From assembly GCA_045105075.1 (NCBI GenBank), contig JBGCDD010000114.1, positions 1 through 8,522 of the forward strand: 8,522 nt of DNA. The letters are read 5' to 3'. Numbering within the stretch: the first letter of the stretch is position 1; the number at the start of each line of letters is the position of its first letter. Both the position numbers and the translations under genes were made by a program. Below the pieces are notes generated by a model. The model saw nothing but the letters and a program-made list of their open reading frames with translations, made no database searches and was not told the DNA's origin. Source of the DNA: JBGCDD01 sp045105075. GTDB lineage: Bacteria > Pseudomonadota > Alphaproteobacteria > Rhodobacterales > Rhodobacteraceae. Shown here piece after piece: positions 1-5,581 of this stretch.

Positions 1-1010
1 ATGTCCTCTTCAAACACCTCTTTCCACTGGGCGGTGTTGCGCGCGCGCAGATCTGCGTCACTTGTCGGTGTGGCGTAATAAAGGTGGATGTTTTCGACCG
101 TCCTGTCGTGCGCTTGCGGCACCAGCACGATTGCAAAAGCATGATCGCGGTGCACGCCCAGCAACACATTGGGAAACACCGAGATATATTCCGCCGCCGT
201 GTCCCACTTTTCGCTGAGGTCCGCAAAATCGGCAAAAACCGAATTGTCGCTTTCGGATTTCAGCTGGCGATAGACCAAAGTGCCTTGGCCGGAATACTGC
301 CCCGGTTCCTCGATGTGGTAATGATCCTCAAGTCGCGAATAGCTGTTCAACCCCGGATGCACCCAGGGCAGGTGATAGCTTTCGCAGTAATTCTCGACCG
401 CGAGCTTCCAGTTGCAGGCCACTTCAAGCTGGAACCGGCTATCATCGCCGCCATGATACAGTGGCTGGTCAAACTCGCCCCAACGCGCGATCAAATCGGC
501 GTTGACCTCTTCAAAAGGCGCGGCGTCGCCTGATGCGTTGATCCAAACCACGTCGCGCCAGATATGGCTGCGCACTTCAATCAGGCCCAGCAGCGCGCGA
601 TCAATTCCGGCATGGGTGTTTTGCCCCGGCCCCCCCACATGCGGCGTGCTGATCAGACGCCCATCGGTGGCATAGCACCAACTGTGATAAAGGCAGCGAA
701 TCGCGCCTTCGATCTTGCGCGGCGCATCCACCAGAATCATACCACGGTGACGGCAAGTGTTTTGGAACACGCGCACTTTGTCGCCCTTGTCGCGCACCAG
801 CAACAGCGGCATTCCCAGAAAGGTGAGCGGGACAGCATCGCCGACCTCGGGCACATCGGCGGCCACGGCCAACCCGGCCCATTGATCGGCCAAAAGCGCG
901 CGCTTTTCTTCGTCAAAGACGGCCGCATCAACGTAATGGGCATTGGGCAGACCCTGGGCCGTGTCGATCGGGCGACGCACAGCGGACAGATCAGACACAG
1001 GCTGGGTCAT
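1..1010 (-). CDS. Rieske ring-hydroxylating-type oxygenase, alpha subunit (3' end cut by window edge)
   Basis: Start is ATG at 1010, with GGAGG at 1016-1020 five bases upstream. The frame stays open for 336 codons to the left edge. The Rieske [2Fe-2S] site is C86-x-H88 and C106-x2-H109. The mononuclear iron site is E206-N207-x2-E210-x-Y212-H213-x4-H218, and D336, the last complete codon, is probably the third ligand. The protein should oxygenate its substrate using electrons from a separate reductase, which is not in the window. The residue three before the first iron histidine is E210, where classical aromatic dioxygenases have Asp. Glu here is known from CntA-like oxygenases that cleave or demethylate quaternary amines such as carnitine, so a quaternary ammonium substrate is inferred; an aromatic substrate remains possible. 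An XRE regulator lies upstream on the same strand. Perhaps 20-90 C-terminal residues are missing. Confidence 0.93.
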   Translation of the reverse strand, partial: MTQPVSDLSAVRRPIDTAQGLPNAHYVDAAVFDEEKRALLADQWAGLAVAADVPEVGDAVPLTFLGMPLLLVRDKGDKVRVFQNTCRHRGMILVDAPRKIEGAIRCLYHSWCYATDGRLISTPHVGGPGQNTHAGIDRALLGLIEVRSHIWRDVVWINASGDAAPFEEVNADLIARWGEFDQPLYHGGDDSRFQLEVACNWKLAVENYCESYHLPWVHPGLNSYSRLEDHYHIEEPGQYSGQGTLVYRQLKSESDNSVFADFADLSEKWDTAAEYISVFPNVLLGVHRDHAFAIVLVPQAHDRTVENIHLYYATPTSDADLRARNTAQWKEVFEED

Positions 1011-1112
1011 GGGAACCTCCAAAGCATTGATTGCCCAATCCGTAACGCAAACGCACGCTGGAACCCGTCAAACAACGACCGGACTTTTCTCACTGCGACA
1101 GAATTTGCCGAC

Positions 1113-1910
1113 TCAGCGGAAGGGCTCGTCGATCTGCAACAGGTGGCGGTGGTAGGGAATCAGTTGAGAATCAGAGTAGAAGCCGGTTTTTCGCGCAGCT
1201 CCCAACACCGCAGAAGTGGACCGACCCAGATGTTCGTATACCATCCGCGTGGCCCGCGCCGCCGTGGCGCTTTCGCGCACTGTGCGGGTGACGTAGCCAA
1301 CCCAAAAGTTGTTTTCAAACGAGGCGACACGCGACAAATAGTTGAACGAACAGGTCATGGCGCGCCGACGTGAGATCATCATCGCCACGCCGTCTTCCTG
1401 GCGTGTCACAAAACCGCGGAACTCGCGCGCGCGGGCGGTGTTGGCCAAACCCTGTTGCGTCATGGCGTCACGTGCCTCAAAGCCGCGCACATGGGTGTGG
1501 TTGTCTTTGCGGCTAACATACACCAATCCCACGATAAATCGCGCATCATTGACGAAACTGCGCCGTGTGAACCGGTAGAAACCACTGGGGAACAGATCTT
1601 CGGGAATCGCGTTCACCCCGTATCCGACGAAGTCCGATAACACAGGTCCGTTTAGCAAAACGCCCTGTGCGCTCAGGCTTTCCACCGGATCCAGCAAGAT
1701 CCGGGCGTCCACCTCAAAGAAGTCACAAATCCGGTCAAGAACGTCCGGTCGCGGAAAGCTCTCGCCGGACAGGTACCGGTTGAATTGGGTGCGGTTGATG
1801 CCCAACTGCCGTGAAAGTTCGGATATCGACGCGTAACGCTTGGATAAAACCCTTAGGTTCGATCCAAACATGTTGCGTAATTCCGCGGGTGATCGTGTGG
1901 CTTTGGACAA
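1113..1910 (-). CDS. XRE-family helix-turn-helix transcriptional regulator with an unassigned C-terminal domain
   Basis: Taken from TTG at 1910 this is 265 residues. A Cro/XRE-type helix-turn-helix covers about residues 15-68, with the recognition segment GINRTQFNRYLSGESFPRP, followed by FFEVDARILLDP. The remaining ~190 residues match no domain I can name. They are rich in aromatic and basic residues (FYRFTRRSF, FVTRQEDGVAMMISRRRAM) and could be an effector-binding domain. The start is uncertain: TTG at 1922 has AAGG directly against it, TTG at 1910 has the same AAGG 12 bases upstream and gives the N-terminus MSKATRSPAELRNMFG, and ATG at 1871 would begin at the edge of the HTH. I chose 1910 because it keeps the segment that, from memory, relatives share. 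It lies 102 bp upstream of the Rieske gene on the same strand, so it may be co-transcribed with it, regulate it, or both. Confidence 0.85.
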   Translation of the reverse strand: MSKATRSPAELRNMFGSNLRVLSKRYASISELSRQLGINRTQFNRYLSGESFPRPDVLDRICDFFEVDARILLDPVESLSAQGVLLNGPVLSDFVGYGVNAIPEDLFPSGFYRFTRRSFVNDARFIVGLVYVSRKDNHTHVRGFEARDAMTQQGLANTARAREFRGFVTRQEDGVAMMISRRRAMTCSFNYLSRVASFENNFWVGYVTRTVRESATAARATRMVYEHLGRSTSAVLGAARKTGFYSDSQLIPYHRHLLQIDEPFR

Positions 1911-2010
1911 TATTTGGCCCAACCTTAACGTGTAATTAATATTAGTTTACAACCGTTCTGCGGGTTTCGCACCCCCATATTCGGTTCCAACCTGTGAAAC
2001 TGGTGCTAGA

Positions 2011-2030
2011 TAGCGTCACGACTGACGCTA
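2011..2030. promoter_or_regulatory. Perfect palindrome, candidate operator between divergent genes
   Basis: TAGCGTCA at 2011-2018 and its exact reverse complement TGACGCTA at 2023-2030 flank CGAC. A further GCTA at 2005-2008 pairs with the TAGC at 2011, and CTGAC (2022-2026) pairs with GTCAG (2037-2041), so the site sits in a cluster of short dyads. There is no T-run after it, so it is not a terminator. It lies about 100 bp upstream of the XRE gene start and about 60 bp upstream of the -35 of the divergent gene. Binding by the XRE protein is an inference. Confidence 0.4.
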
Positions 2031-2086
2031 GTAACAGTCAGGAAACTATCGCAGCCGACACAAATTGCAAGTCCAAGACGCTGAAT

Positions 2087-2115
2087 TTGACATGTTTGAT
2101 CAGGCTCAATTGCAT
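2087..2115 (+). promoter_or_regulatory. Candidate sigma-70-type promoter for the 121-aa protein gene
   Basis: A perfect -35 TTGACA (2087-2092) is followed, after 17 bp, by TTGCAT (2110-2115), which matches the -10 consensus at only three of six positions. Transcription would begin near 2122, giving a ~27-base leader that contains the Shine-Dalgarno region around 2133-2141. Confidence 0.4.
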
Positions 2116-2148
2116 CAAAGTTAACAAGAACTGAAGGCGGGACAGATT

Positions 2149-2514
2149 ATGTTTGGCGTAGTACTCTGGAGCGACACAGAAGTTCAGAAAGCGGTGATCT
2201 GGTGTGAAGATCACGGCGATCTGGCTTTTTATAACCATTCGGCGGATCAGGGCGACGCTGTTGCCGAGCTTGATCCGGGCGATTGGGTGCAATTTGAGGT
2301 GACGTTGGACCGCCATATGCGGTTGGCGACAAACCCGCGACTTGTGTCCGAAGCGCTTTGCCCGGATATCGCGCGCACGCTGGACGCAGTGCGTCAGCAG
2401 GATTGCGGGCCTGCGCCAATGCGACGTGGATCAGCGCGGATAATCCCGTTTGGCCGCCCCCGCACGCAGGAACGTGTGCGTGTCGAGGCGATGATGGCAC
2501 AAACCCGGGCCTAA
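2149..2514 (+). CDS. Conserved-looking 121-aa hypothetical protein, possible OB-fold-like N-terminal half
   Basis: ATG at 2149 is preceded by a purine-rich GAAGGCGGGA (2133-2142), and the frame closes with TAA at 2512-2514. I cannot assign a function. The first ~65 residues contain alternating hydrophobic and aromatic stretches (MFGVVLWSD, KAVIWCEDHGDLAFY, LDPGDWVQFEVT). Their spacing faintly recalls the beta-strands of a cold-shock/OB fold, but RNP1/RNP2 motifs are not evident. The second half is Arg/Pro-rich and polar (APMRRGSARIIPFGRPRTQERVRVEA) and looks disordered. There is no signal peptide or membrane segment, so it is probably cytoplasmic. It is a lone gene, divergent from the XRE regulator and convergent with ilvN. 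A good promoter and RBS, and GC-rich wobble positions, support a real gene. Confidence 0.75.
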   Translation: MFGVVLWSDTEVQKAVIWCEDHGDLAFYNHSADQGDAVAELDPGDWVQFEVTLDRHMRLATNPRLVSEALCPDIARTLDAVRQQDCGPAPMRRGSARIIPFGRPRTQERVRVEAMMAQTRA

Positions 2515-2523
2515 GCGGCCCGG
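2505..2523. terminator. GC-rich hairpin between convergent genes, possible bidirectional terminator
   Basis: CCGGGCC (2505-2511) and GGCCCGG (2517-2523) form a perfect 7-bp stem with a 5-base loop. The loop contains most of the TAA stop of the 121-aa gene. On the plus strand it is followed by TTCTGGATTTATTT, and on the minus strand, 20 bases after the ilvN stop, by GGTTTG. Neither is a strong U-tract, so termination is plausible but not certain. Confidence 0.4.
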
Positions 2524-2542
2524 TTCTGGATTTATTTGGTGC

Positions 2543-3103
2543 TTATTCGCCGCGCAACAATGCGGCAACGCCGGTGCGGGCAATCTCGGCCAGACCCAAA
2601 GGGCGCATCAGATCGGCAAATGCGTCGATCTTCTCGGGCGCGCCGGTAATCTCAAACACAAAGCTTTCCAGGGTGCTGTCGACCACATTGGCCCGGAAAA
2701 TATCCGCCAGTCGCAGAGCCTCGACACGTTTTTCGCCGCTTCCCACCACTTTCAGCATCGCCAGTTCCCGCTCAACCGAGGCGCCTTCAACGGTCAGGTC
2801 ATGGACCTCGTGCACTGGCACGATACGGCCCAGCTGCGCCTTGATTTGCTCGATCACTTGCGGGGTGCCCGTCGTGACGATGGTGATGCGCGACAGGTGC
2901 CCGGTGTGATCCACCTCGGCTACGGTCAGGCTGTCGATGTTATAGCCACGCCCCGAAAACAACCCAATGACACGGGCCAATACACCGGGCTCGTTTTCGA
3001 CCAGAACGGCCAGGGTGTGACGCTCTTGCACGTCGGAAAAGTTGGGCCGTAGGTTATAGGCCGAGTGCTTGTTGGCACCTTTTTTGATGGATAGAGCTGA
3101 CAT
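2543..3103 (-). CDS. ilvN: Acetolactate (acetohydroxyacid) synthase small regulatory subunit
   Basis: This 186-residue protein is the regulatory partner of IlvB. It stimulates the large subunit and confers feedback inhibition by valine. Residues ~28-102 form an ACT domain (HTLAVLVENEPGVLARVIGLF, then SGRGYNIDSLTV), and residues ~110-183 form the C-terminal small-subunit domain. G40 and N55 align with E. coli IlvH G14 and N29, which are needed for valine inhibition, so feedback control should be intact. About 26 extra N-terminal residues precede the ACT domain compared with E. coli IlvH (163 aa); such extensions occur in alphaproteobacteria. Start is ATG at 3103 with GAAGGA about eight bases upstream. 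It is the last gene of the ilvL-ilvB-orf-ilvN run. In this lineage the symbol ilvH is also used. Confidence 0.96.
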   Translation of the reverse strand: MSALSIKKGANKHSAYNLRPNFSDVQERHTLAVLVENEPGVLARVIGLFSGRGYNIDSLTVAEVDHTGHLSRITIVTTGTPQVIEQIKAQLGRIVPVHEVHDLTVEGASVERELAMLKVVGSGEKRVEALRLADIFRANVVDSTLESFVFEITGAPEKIDAFADLMRPLGLAEIARTGVAALLRGE

Positions 3104-3122
3104 TTTAAGTGTCCTTCACGTA

Positions 3123-3144
3123 GAGCGCGCTGATGTCGGCGCTC
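3123..3144 (-). repeat. Hairpin just upstream of the ilvN ribosome binding site
   Basis: GAGCGC (3123-3128) and GCGCTC (3139-3144) are perfect 6-bp inverted arms around a 10-base loop. The structure lies in the 45-bp gap between the basic ORF and ilvN, ending about ten bases before the ilvN Shine-Dalgarno. There is no U-tract. It could affect mRNA stability or the relative expression of ilvN, or be chance in GC-rich DNA. Confidence 0.3.
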
Positions 3145-3148
3145 GGGA

Positions 3149-3574
3149 TCAATCGGGCTGGTGTTGCGCGTCGAGCGCTTTCAACACCGTCTCATTCAGG
3201 TTTTTGGATCGCAGCCGGTCACGCAAAGCGCGCCAATTGCGCGCCTGTACCGCCTTGCGACCACCGGTTGCGCGATAGTCATCGTGTTTGTCGCGTTGTG
3301 CCGCGCGCTTTTGGGCGGCATTGTCGCTGCCCCAATGCTTGGCCTTACGGCGATGTTGCAACGCCATTTGATCGGCGTTGTCTTGTGTGTCTGCGTCCAG
3401 TTGCGCCGCATCGATCCGCCGAATCCTGCGATTGGCCAACGCTTTGATCAGCGGCGCATGTTTGCGCGCCGCCTTGTCTGACCCGTTGCACGCAATTTTG
3501 CGCTGGCGAGCCAGATCGCGCGCCTTTTTCCGGCGCGGATCACGTCGCTTTTTGGACACGGGCACAGGTATCAC
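3149..3574 (-). CDS. Very basic 141-aa protein of unknown function inside the ilv operon
   Basis: I do not recognise a family. The protein has about 38 Lys/Arg against 16 Asp/Glu, starts with a K/R cluster (SKKRRDPRRKKARD), and is predicted mostly helical with no membrane segment or signal peptide. Such composition fits a nucleic-acid- or ribosome-associated protein, which is only an inference. The GTG start at 3574 overlaps the ilvB stop in a GTGA arrangement, with AAGGGG in the end of ilvB about 11 bases upstream, so translation is probably coupled. In-frame GTG codons at 3565 and 3559 are alternative starts. Reading it in frame gives wobble-position GC like its neighbours, and the frame spans almost the whole ilvB-ilvN gap, so I judge it real. 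It would be controlled by the ilv attenuator together with ilvB and ilvN. Confidence 0.72.
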   Translation of the reverse strand: MIPVPVSKKRRDPRRKKARDLARQRKIACNGSDKAARKHAPLIKALANRRIRRIDAAQLDADTQDNADQMALQHRRKAKHWGSDNAAQKRAAQRDKHDDYRATGGRKAVQARNWRALRDRLRSKNLNETVLKALDAQHQPD

Positions 3575-5322
3575 ACCAGAACCGACCCCTTGGCGTCGAT
3601 GACCCCTTGGGTTTCGGCCTCGCCCAGCAGCATTTCATTGTGCGCCTTGCCCGATGGGATCATCGGAAAGCAGTTTTCGTGCTTTTCCACCAGACAATCA
3701 AAGATCACCGGACCGTCATGGGTGATCATCTCCATGATGGCGTCATCCAGATCGTCAGGGTCCTTGCACAAGATCCCTTTGGCACCAAAAGCTTCGGCCA
3801 ATTTCACAAAGTCGGGCAGGGCCTCGGACCAGCTGTGCGAATAACGCTCGCCGTGCAGCAATGGCTGCCACTGGCGCACCATGCCGAGCCGCTCGTTGTT
3901 CAGAATGAACTGCTTGACGGGCAGGCGGTATTGCACGGCGGTGCCCATTTCCTGCATGTTCATCAACCACGAGGCTTCGCCGGCCACGTTGATCACCAGG
4001 GCATCTGGATGCGCCATTTGCACGCCGATCGACGCCGGGAAACCATAGCCCATGGTGCCCAGACCCCCAGATGTCATCCAGCGGTTTGGCCCTTCAAAGT
4101 TGAGGTACTGCGCGGCCCACATCTGGTGCTGGCCCACTTCGGTACAAATGTAGCGGTCGTGCTTTTTGGTCAGCTCTTCGAGCCGGGTCAGTGCGTGCTG
4201 CGGGCGGATGGTCTTGCCGGTCTGCTCAAACGCCAGACAGTCAACTTTGCGCCATTCGTCAATCTCGCGGTGCCATTTGACCACGGCCTCGACATTGGTC
4301 TTGCGCCCGCGCGACTTCCAAACCTTAAGGATGTCTTCGAGCACATGGCCCACGTCGCCCACAATCGGAATGTCGGTCTTGATCACTTTGTTGATCGAGG
4401 ACGGATCGATATCGATATGCGCCTTGATCGATTTGGGGCTGAACGCGTCGATGCGCCCGGTGATGCGGTCGTCAAAACGCGCACCGATGTTGATCATCAG
4501 ATCGCAGTCGTGCATCGCCATGTTGGCCTCGTACAAACCATGCATGCCCAGCATGCCGAGCCAGTTCTTGCCCGACGCCGGATAACAGCCAAGCCCCATC
4601 AGGGTCGAGGTGATCGGAAATCCTGTGGCATCCACCAATTCGCGCAGCAATTGGCTGGCCGCAGGGCCCGAATTAATCACGCCACCGCCGGTGTAAAAAA
4701 CTGGCTTTTTGGCTTTTTCAATGGCGGCGACCAGTTCCGTGATCTCCTCCATGTCGCCTTTGACCTGGGGCTGATAATGCGAAGTCGACGCTTTGGGCGC
4801 GCTGTATGTGCCATTGGCGAACTGCACGTCCTTGGGAATATCCACCAGCACAGGGCCGGGGCGGCCAGCGGTGGCCACGTGGAACGCTTCGTGAATGACG
4901 CCCGACAGCTTGTCAGTGTCTTTCACCAGCCAATTGTGTTTGGTGCAAGGGCGGGTGATGCCTACGGTGTCGGCTTCCTGAAATGCGTCCGAGCCAATCA
5001 TGAACGTGGGCACCTGTCCGGTCAGCACCACAATCGGGATCGAATCCATCAGCGCATCGGTGAGGCCCGTCACTGCATTGGTCGCTCCAGGCCCCGAGGT
5101 CACCAGCACCACACCGGGTTTGCCGGTGGCGCGCGCATAGCCTTCGGCGGAATGCACAGCGCCTTGTTCATGGCGCACCAGAACATGCTTGATGTCGTTT
5201 TGCTGAAAAACCTCATCATAAATCGGCAGAACAGCGCCGCCGGGGTAGCCGAATACGGTGTCCACACCCTGATCCTTGAGGGCCTGTACCACCATTTTTG
5301 CACCGGTCATTTGACGTGTCAT
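3571..5322 (-). CDS. ilvB: Acetolactate (acetohydroxyacid) synthase large catalytic subunit
   Basis: This 583-residue protein is close to the usual length (E. coli IlvI 574). It joins two pyruvates, or pyruvate with 2-oxobutyrate, using thiamine diphosphate, Mg2+ and FAD, as the first common step of branched-chain amino acid synthesis. Domain order is the ThDP pyrimidine-binding domain (~5-170, catalytic Glu E52 in RHEQGAVHSAEGYA), the central FAD-binding domain (~195-330), and the ThDP pyrophosphate-binding domain (~375-550). The metal/diphosphate motif is unusual. Where most enzymes have GDGS it reads G448-E449-A450-S451, with the second ligand N476 in ILNNERLGMVRQWQ at the expected spacing of 27. 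ATG at 5322 has GGAG seven bases upstream; an in-frame ATG at 5310 is less likely. The gene follows the leader peptide and attenuator, and its stop overlaps the next ORF. The symbol ilvI is also used. Confidence 0.97.
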   Translation of the reverse strand: MTRQMTGAKMVVQALKDQGVDTVFGYPGGAVLPIYDEVFQQNDIKHVLVRHEQGAVHSAEGYARATGKPGVVLVTSGPGATNAVTGLTDALMDSIPIVVLTGQVPTFMIGSDAFQEADTVGITRPCTKHNWLVKDTDKLSGVIHEAFHVATAGRPGPVLVDIPKDVQFANGTYSAPKASTSHYQPQVKGDMEEITELVAAIEKAKKPVFYTGGGVINSGPAASQLLRELVDATGFPITSTLMGLGCYPASGKNWLGMLGMHGLYEANMAMHDCDLMINIGARFDDRITGRIDAFSPKSIKAHIDIDPSSINKVIKTDIPIVGDVGHVLEDILKVWKSRGRKTNVEAVVKWHREIDEWRKVDCLAFEQTGKTIRPQHALTRLEELTKKHDRYICTEVGQHQMWAAQYLNFEGPNRWMTSGGLGTMGYGFPASIGVQMAHPDALVINVAGEASWLMNMQEMGTAVQYRLPVKQFILNNERLGMVRQWQPLLHGERYSHSWSEALPDFVKLAEAFGAKGILCKDPDDLDDAIMEMITHDGPVIFDCLVEKHENCFPMIPSGKAHNEMLLGEAETQGVIDAKGSVLV

Positions 5323-5362
5323 CTGTTCACTCCATCCACGACATTCGTTGTCAATTGCACAT

Positions 5363-5388
5363 AAAAAAGCCCCCGAATTTTCGGAGGC
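5363..5388 (-). terminator. Attenuator: intrinsic terminator in the ilv leader
   Basis: On the transcribed (minus) strand, GCCTCCGA and TCGGGGGC form an 8-9 bp GC-rich stem with one G-U pair and a loop of 2-4 bases (5369-5388). It is followed at once by six T (5368-5363). It lies between the leader peptide stop and ilvB, about 40 bases before the ilvB ATG. It therefore cannot end an upstream gene without also blocking ilvB, which is the layout of a regulated attenuator. Confidence 0.9.
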
Positions 5389-5429
5389 GCATGGGTCTTG
5401 ATATGGTTTACCGTTACCGGTCCATGCGC
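5387..5429 (-). promoter_or_regulatory. Antiterminator pairing segment of the ilv attenuator
   Basis: GCGCATGG in the RNA (5429-5422), inside leader codons 11-14, is exactly complementary to CCATGCGC (5394-5387). The second segment overlaps the first two bases of the terminator 5' arm. If this pairing forms, the base of the terminator stem is broken. A ribosome that reaches the leader stop codon at 5416-5414 would cover the upstream arm and let the terminator form. A ribosome stalled on the Leu-Val-Val-Ile codons (5452-5441) would leave it free. The pairing is seen directly; the switching is inferred from the classical amino-acid attenuation model. Confidence 0.75.
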
Positions 5430-5461
5430 GTTCGTTCGTTGATGACTACTAGAGGTGTCAT
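5414..5461 (-). CDS. ilvL: ilv operon leader peptide (15 aa)
   Basis: The ORF from ATG at 5461 to TAA at 5416-5414 encodes MTPLVVINERTRMDR. Residues 4-7 are Leu-Val-Val-Ile, the three end products of the pathway, encoded consecutively as CTA-GTA-GTC-ATC. CTA and GTA are expected to be rare codons in a GC-rich genome, which would make the peptide sensitive to charged-tRNA supply. AAAGGA lies at 5478-5473, about 11 bases upstream of the ATG. A promoter sits just before it and an antiterminator/terminator pair just after it. It is too short for normal gene callers and acts as a regulatory sensor; the peptide itself probably has no function. Confidence 0.87.
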   Translation of the reverse strand: MTPLVVINERTRMDR

Positions 5462-5489
5462 TTTGAGAGCCGTCCTTTGTGCTGAGCGG

Positions 5490-5518
5490 ACCTTATGTGC
5501 GCCGCAAACGGGCGTCAA
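5490..5518 (-). promoter_or_regulatory. Promoter of the ilvL-ilvB-orf-ilvN operon
   Basis: On the minus strand, TTGACG (5518-5513) is followed after exactly 17 bases by TAAGGT (5495-5490). Transcription would start near 5483, about 22 bases before the leader-peptide ATG, giving a leader of about 120 nt up to the end of the attenuator U-run. This distance is typical of attenuated amino acid operons. Confidence 0.75.
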
Positions 5519-5521
5519 CCA

Positions 5522-5581
5522 CCAAATTATCACAAAGCTTTCGCAAATCACGCAATGTGTTTGCTTATCTTGTGAATTTGG
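5522..5581. promoter_or_regulatory. Large nested inverted repeat directly upstream of the ilv promoter
   Basis: Outer arms CCAAATTATCACAA (5522-5535) and TTGTGAATTTGG (5570-5581) are complementary apart from a two-base insertion. Inner arms GCAAATCAC (5543-5551) and GTGTTTGC (5557-5564) are complementary apart from one bulged T, around the loop GCAAT. The dyad ends four bases before the ilv -35 box. It could be a regulator binding site or a cruciform. On the plus strand a TCTTTTTT run (5583-5590) follows, so a plus-strand transcript would meet a terminator-like structure, although I see no plus-strand gene for it to end. Confidence 0.45.

Noticed and set aside
84..533. 149-codon plus-strand open frame
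   Set aside because: It lies wholly antisense to the Rieske oxygenase, whose iron-binding motif is encoded there on the minus strand.
564..1373. 269-codon plus-strand open frame
   Set aside because: It is antisense to the Rieske gene and to the end of the XRE gene, both of which have clear domains and correct codon bias. The translation is low-complexity shadow.
2358..2909. 183-codon plus-strand open frame across the end of the 121-aa gene and ilvN
   Set aside because: It overlaps two better-supported genes in other frames, and its Ser/Arg/Thr-rich translation looks like a shadow.
3607..5364. 585-codon plus-strand open frame antisense to ilvB
   Set aside because: It mirrors ilvB almost exactly. 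Its translation is His/Arg/Gln-rich with no recognisable motif. Long antisense frames are common in GC-rich genes with biased wobble bases.
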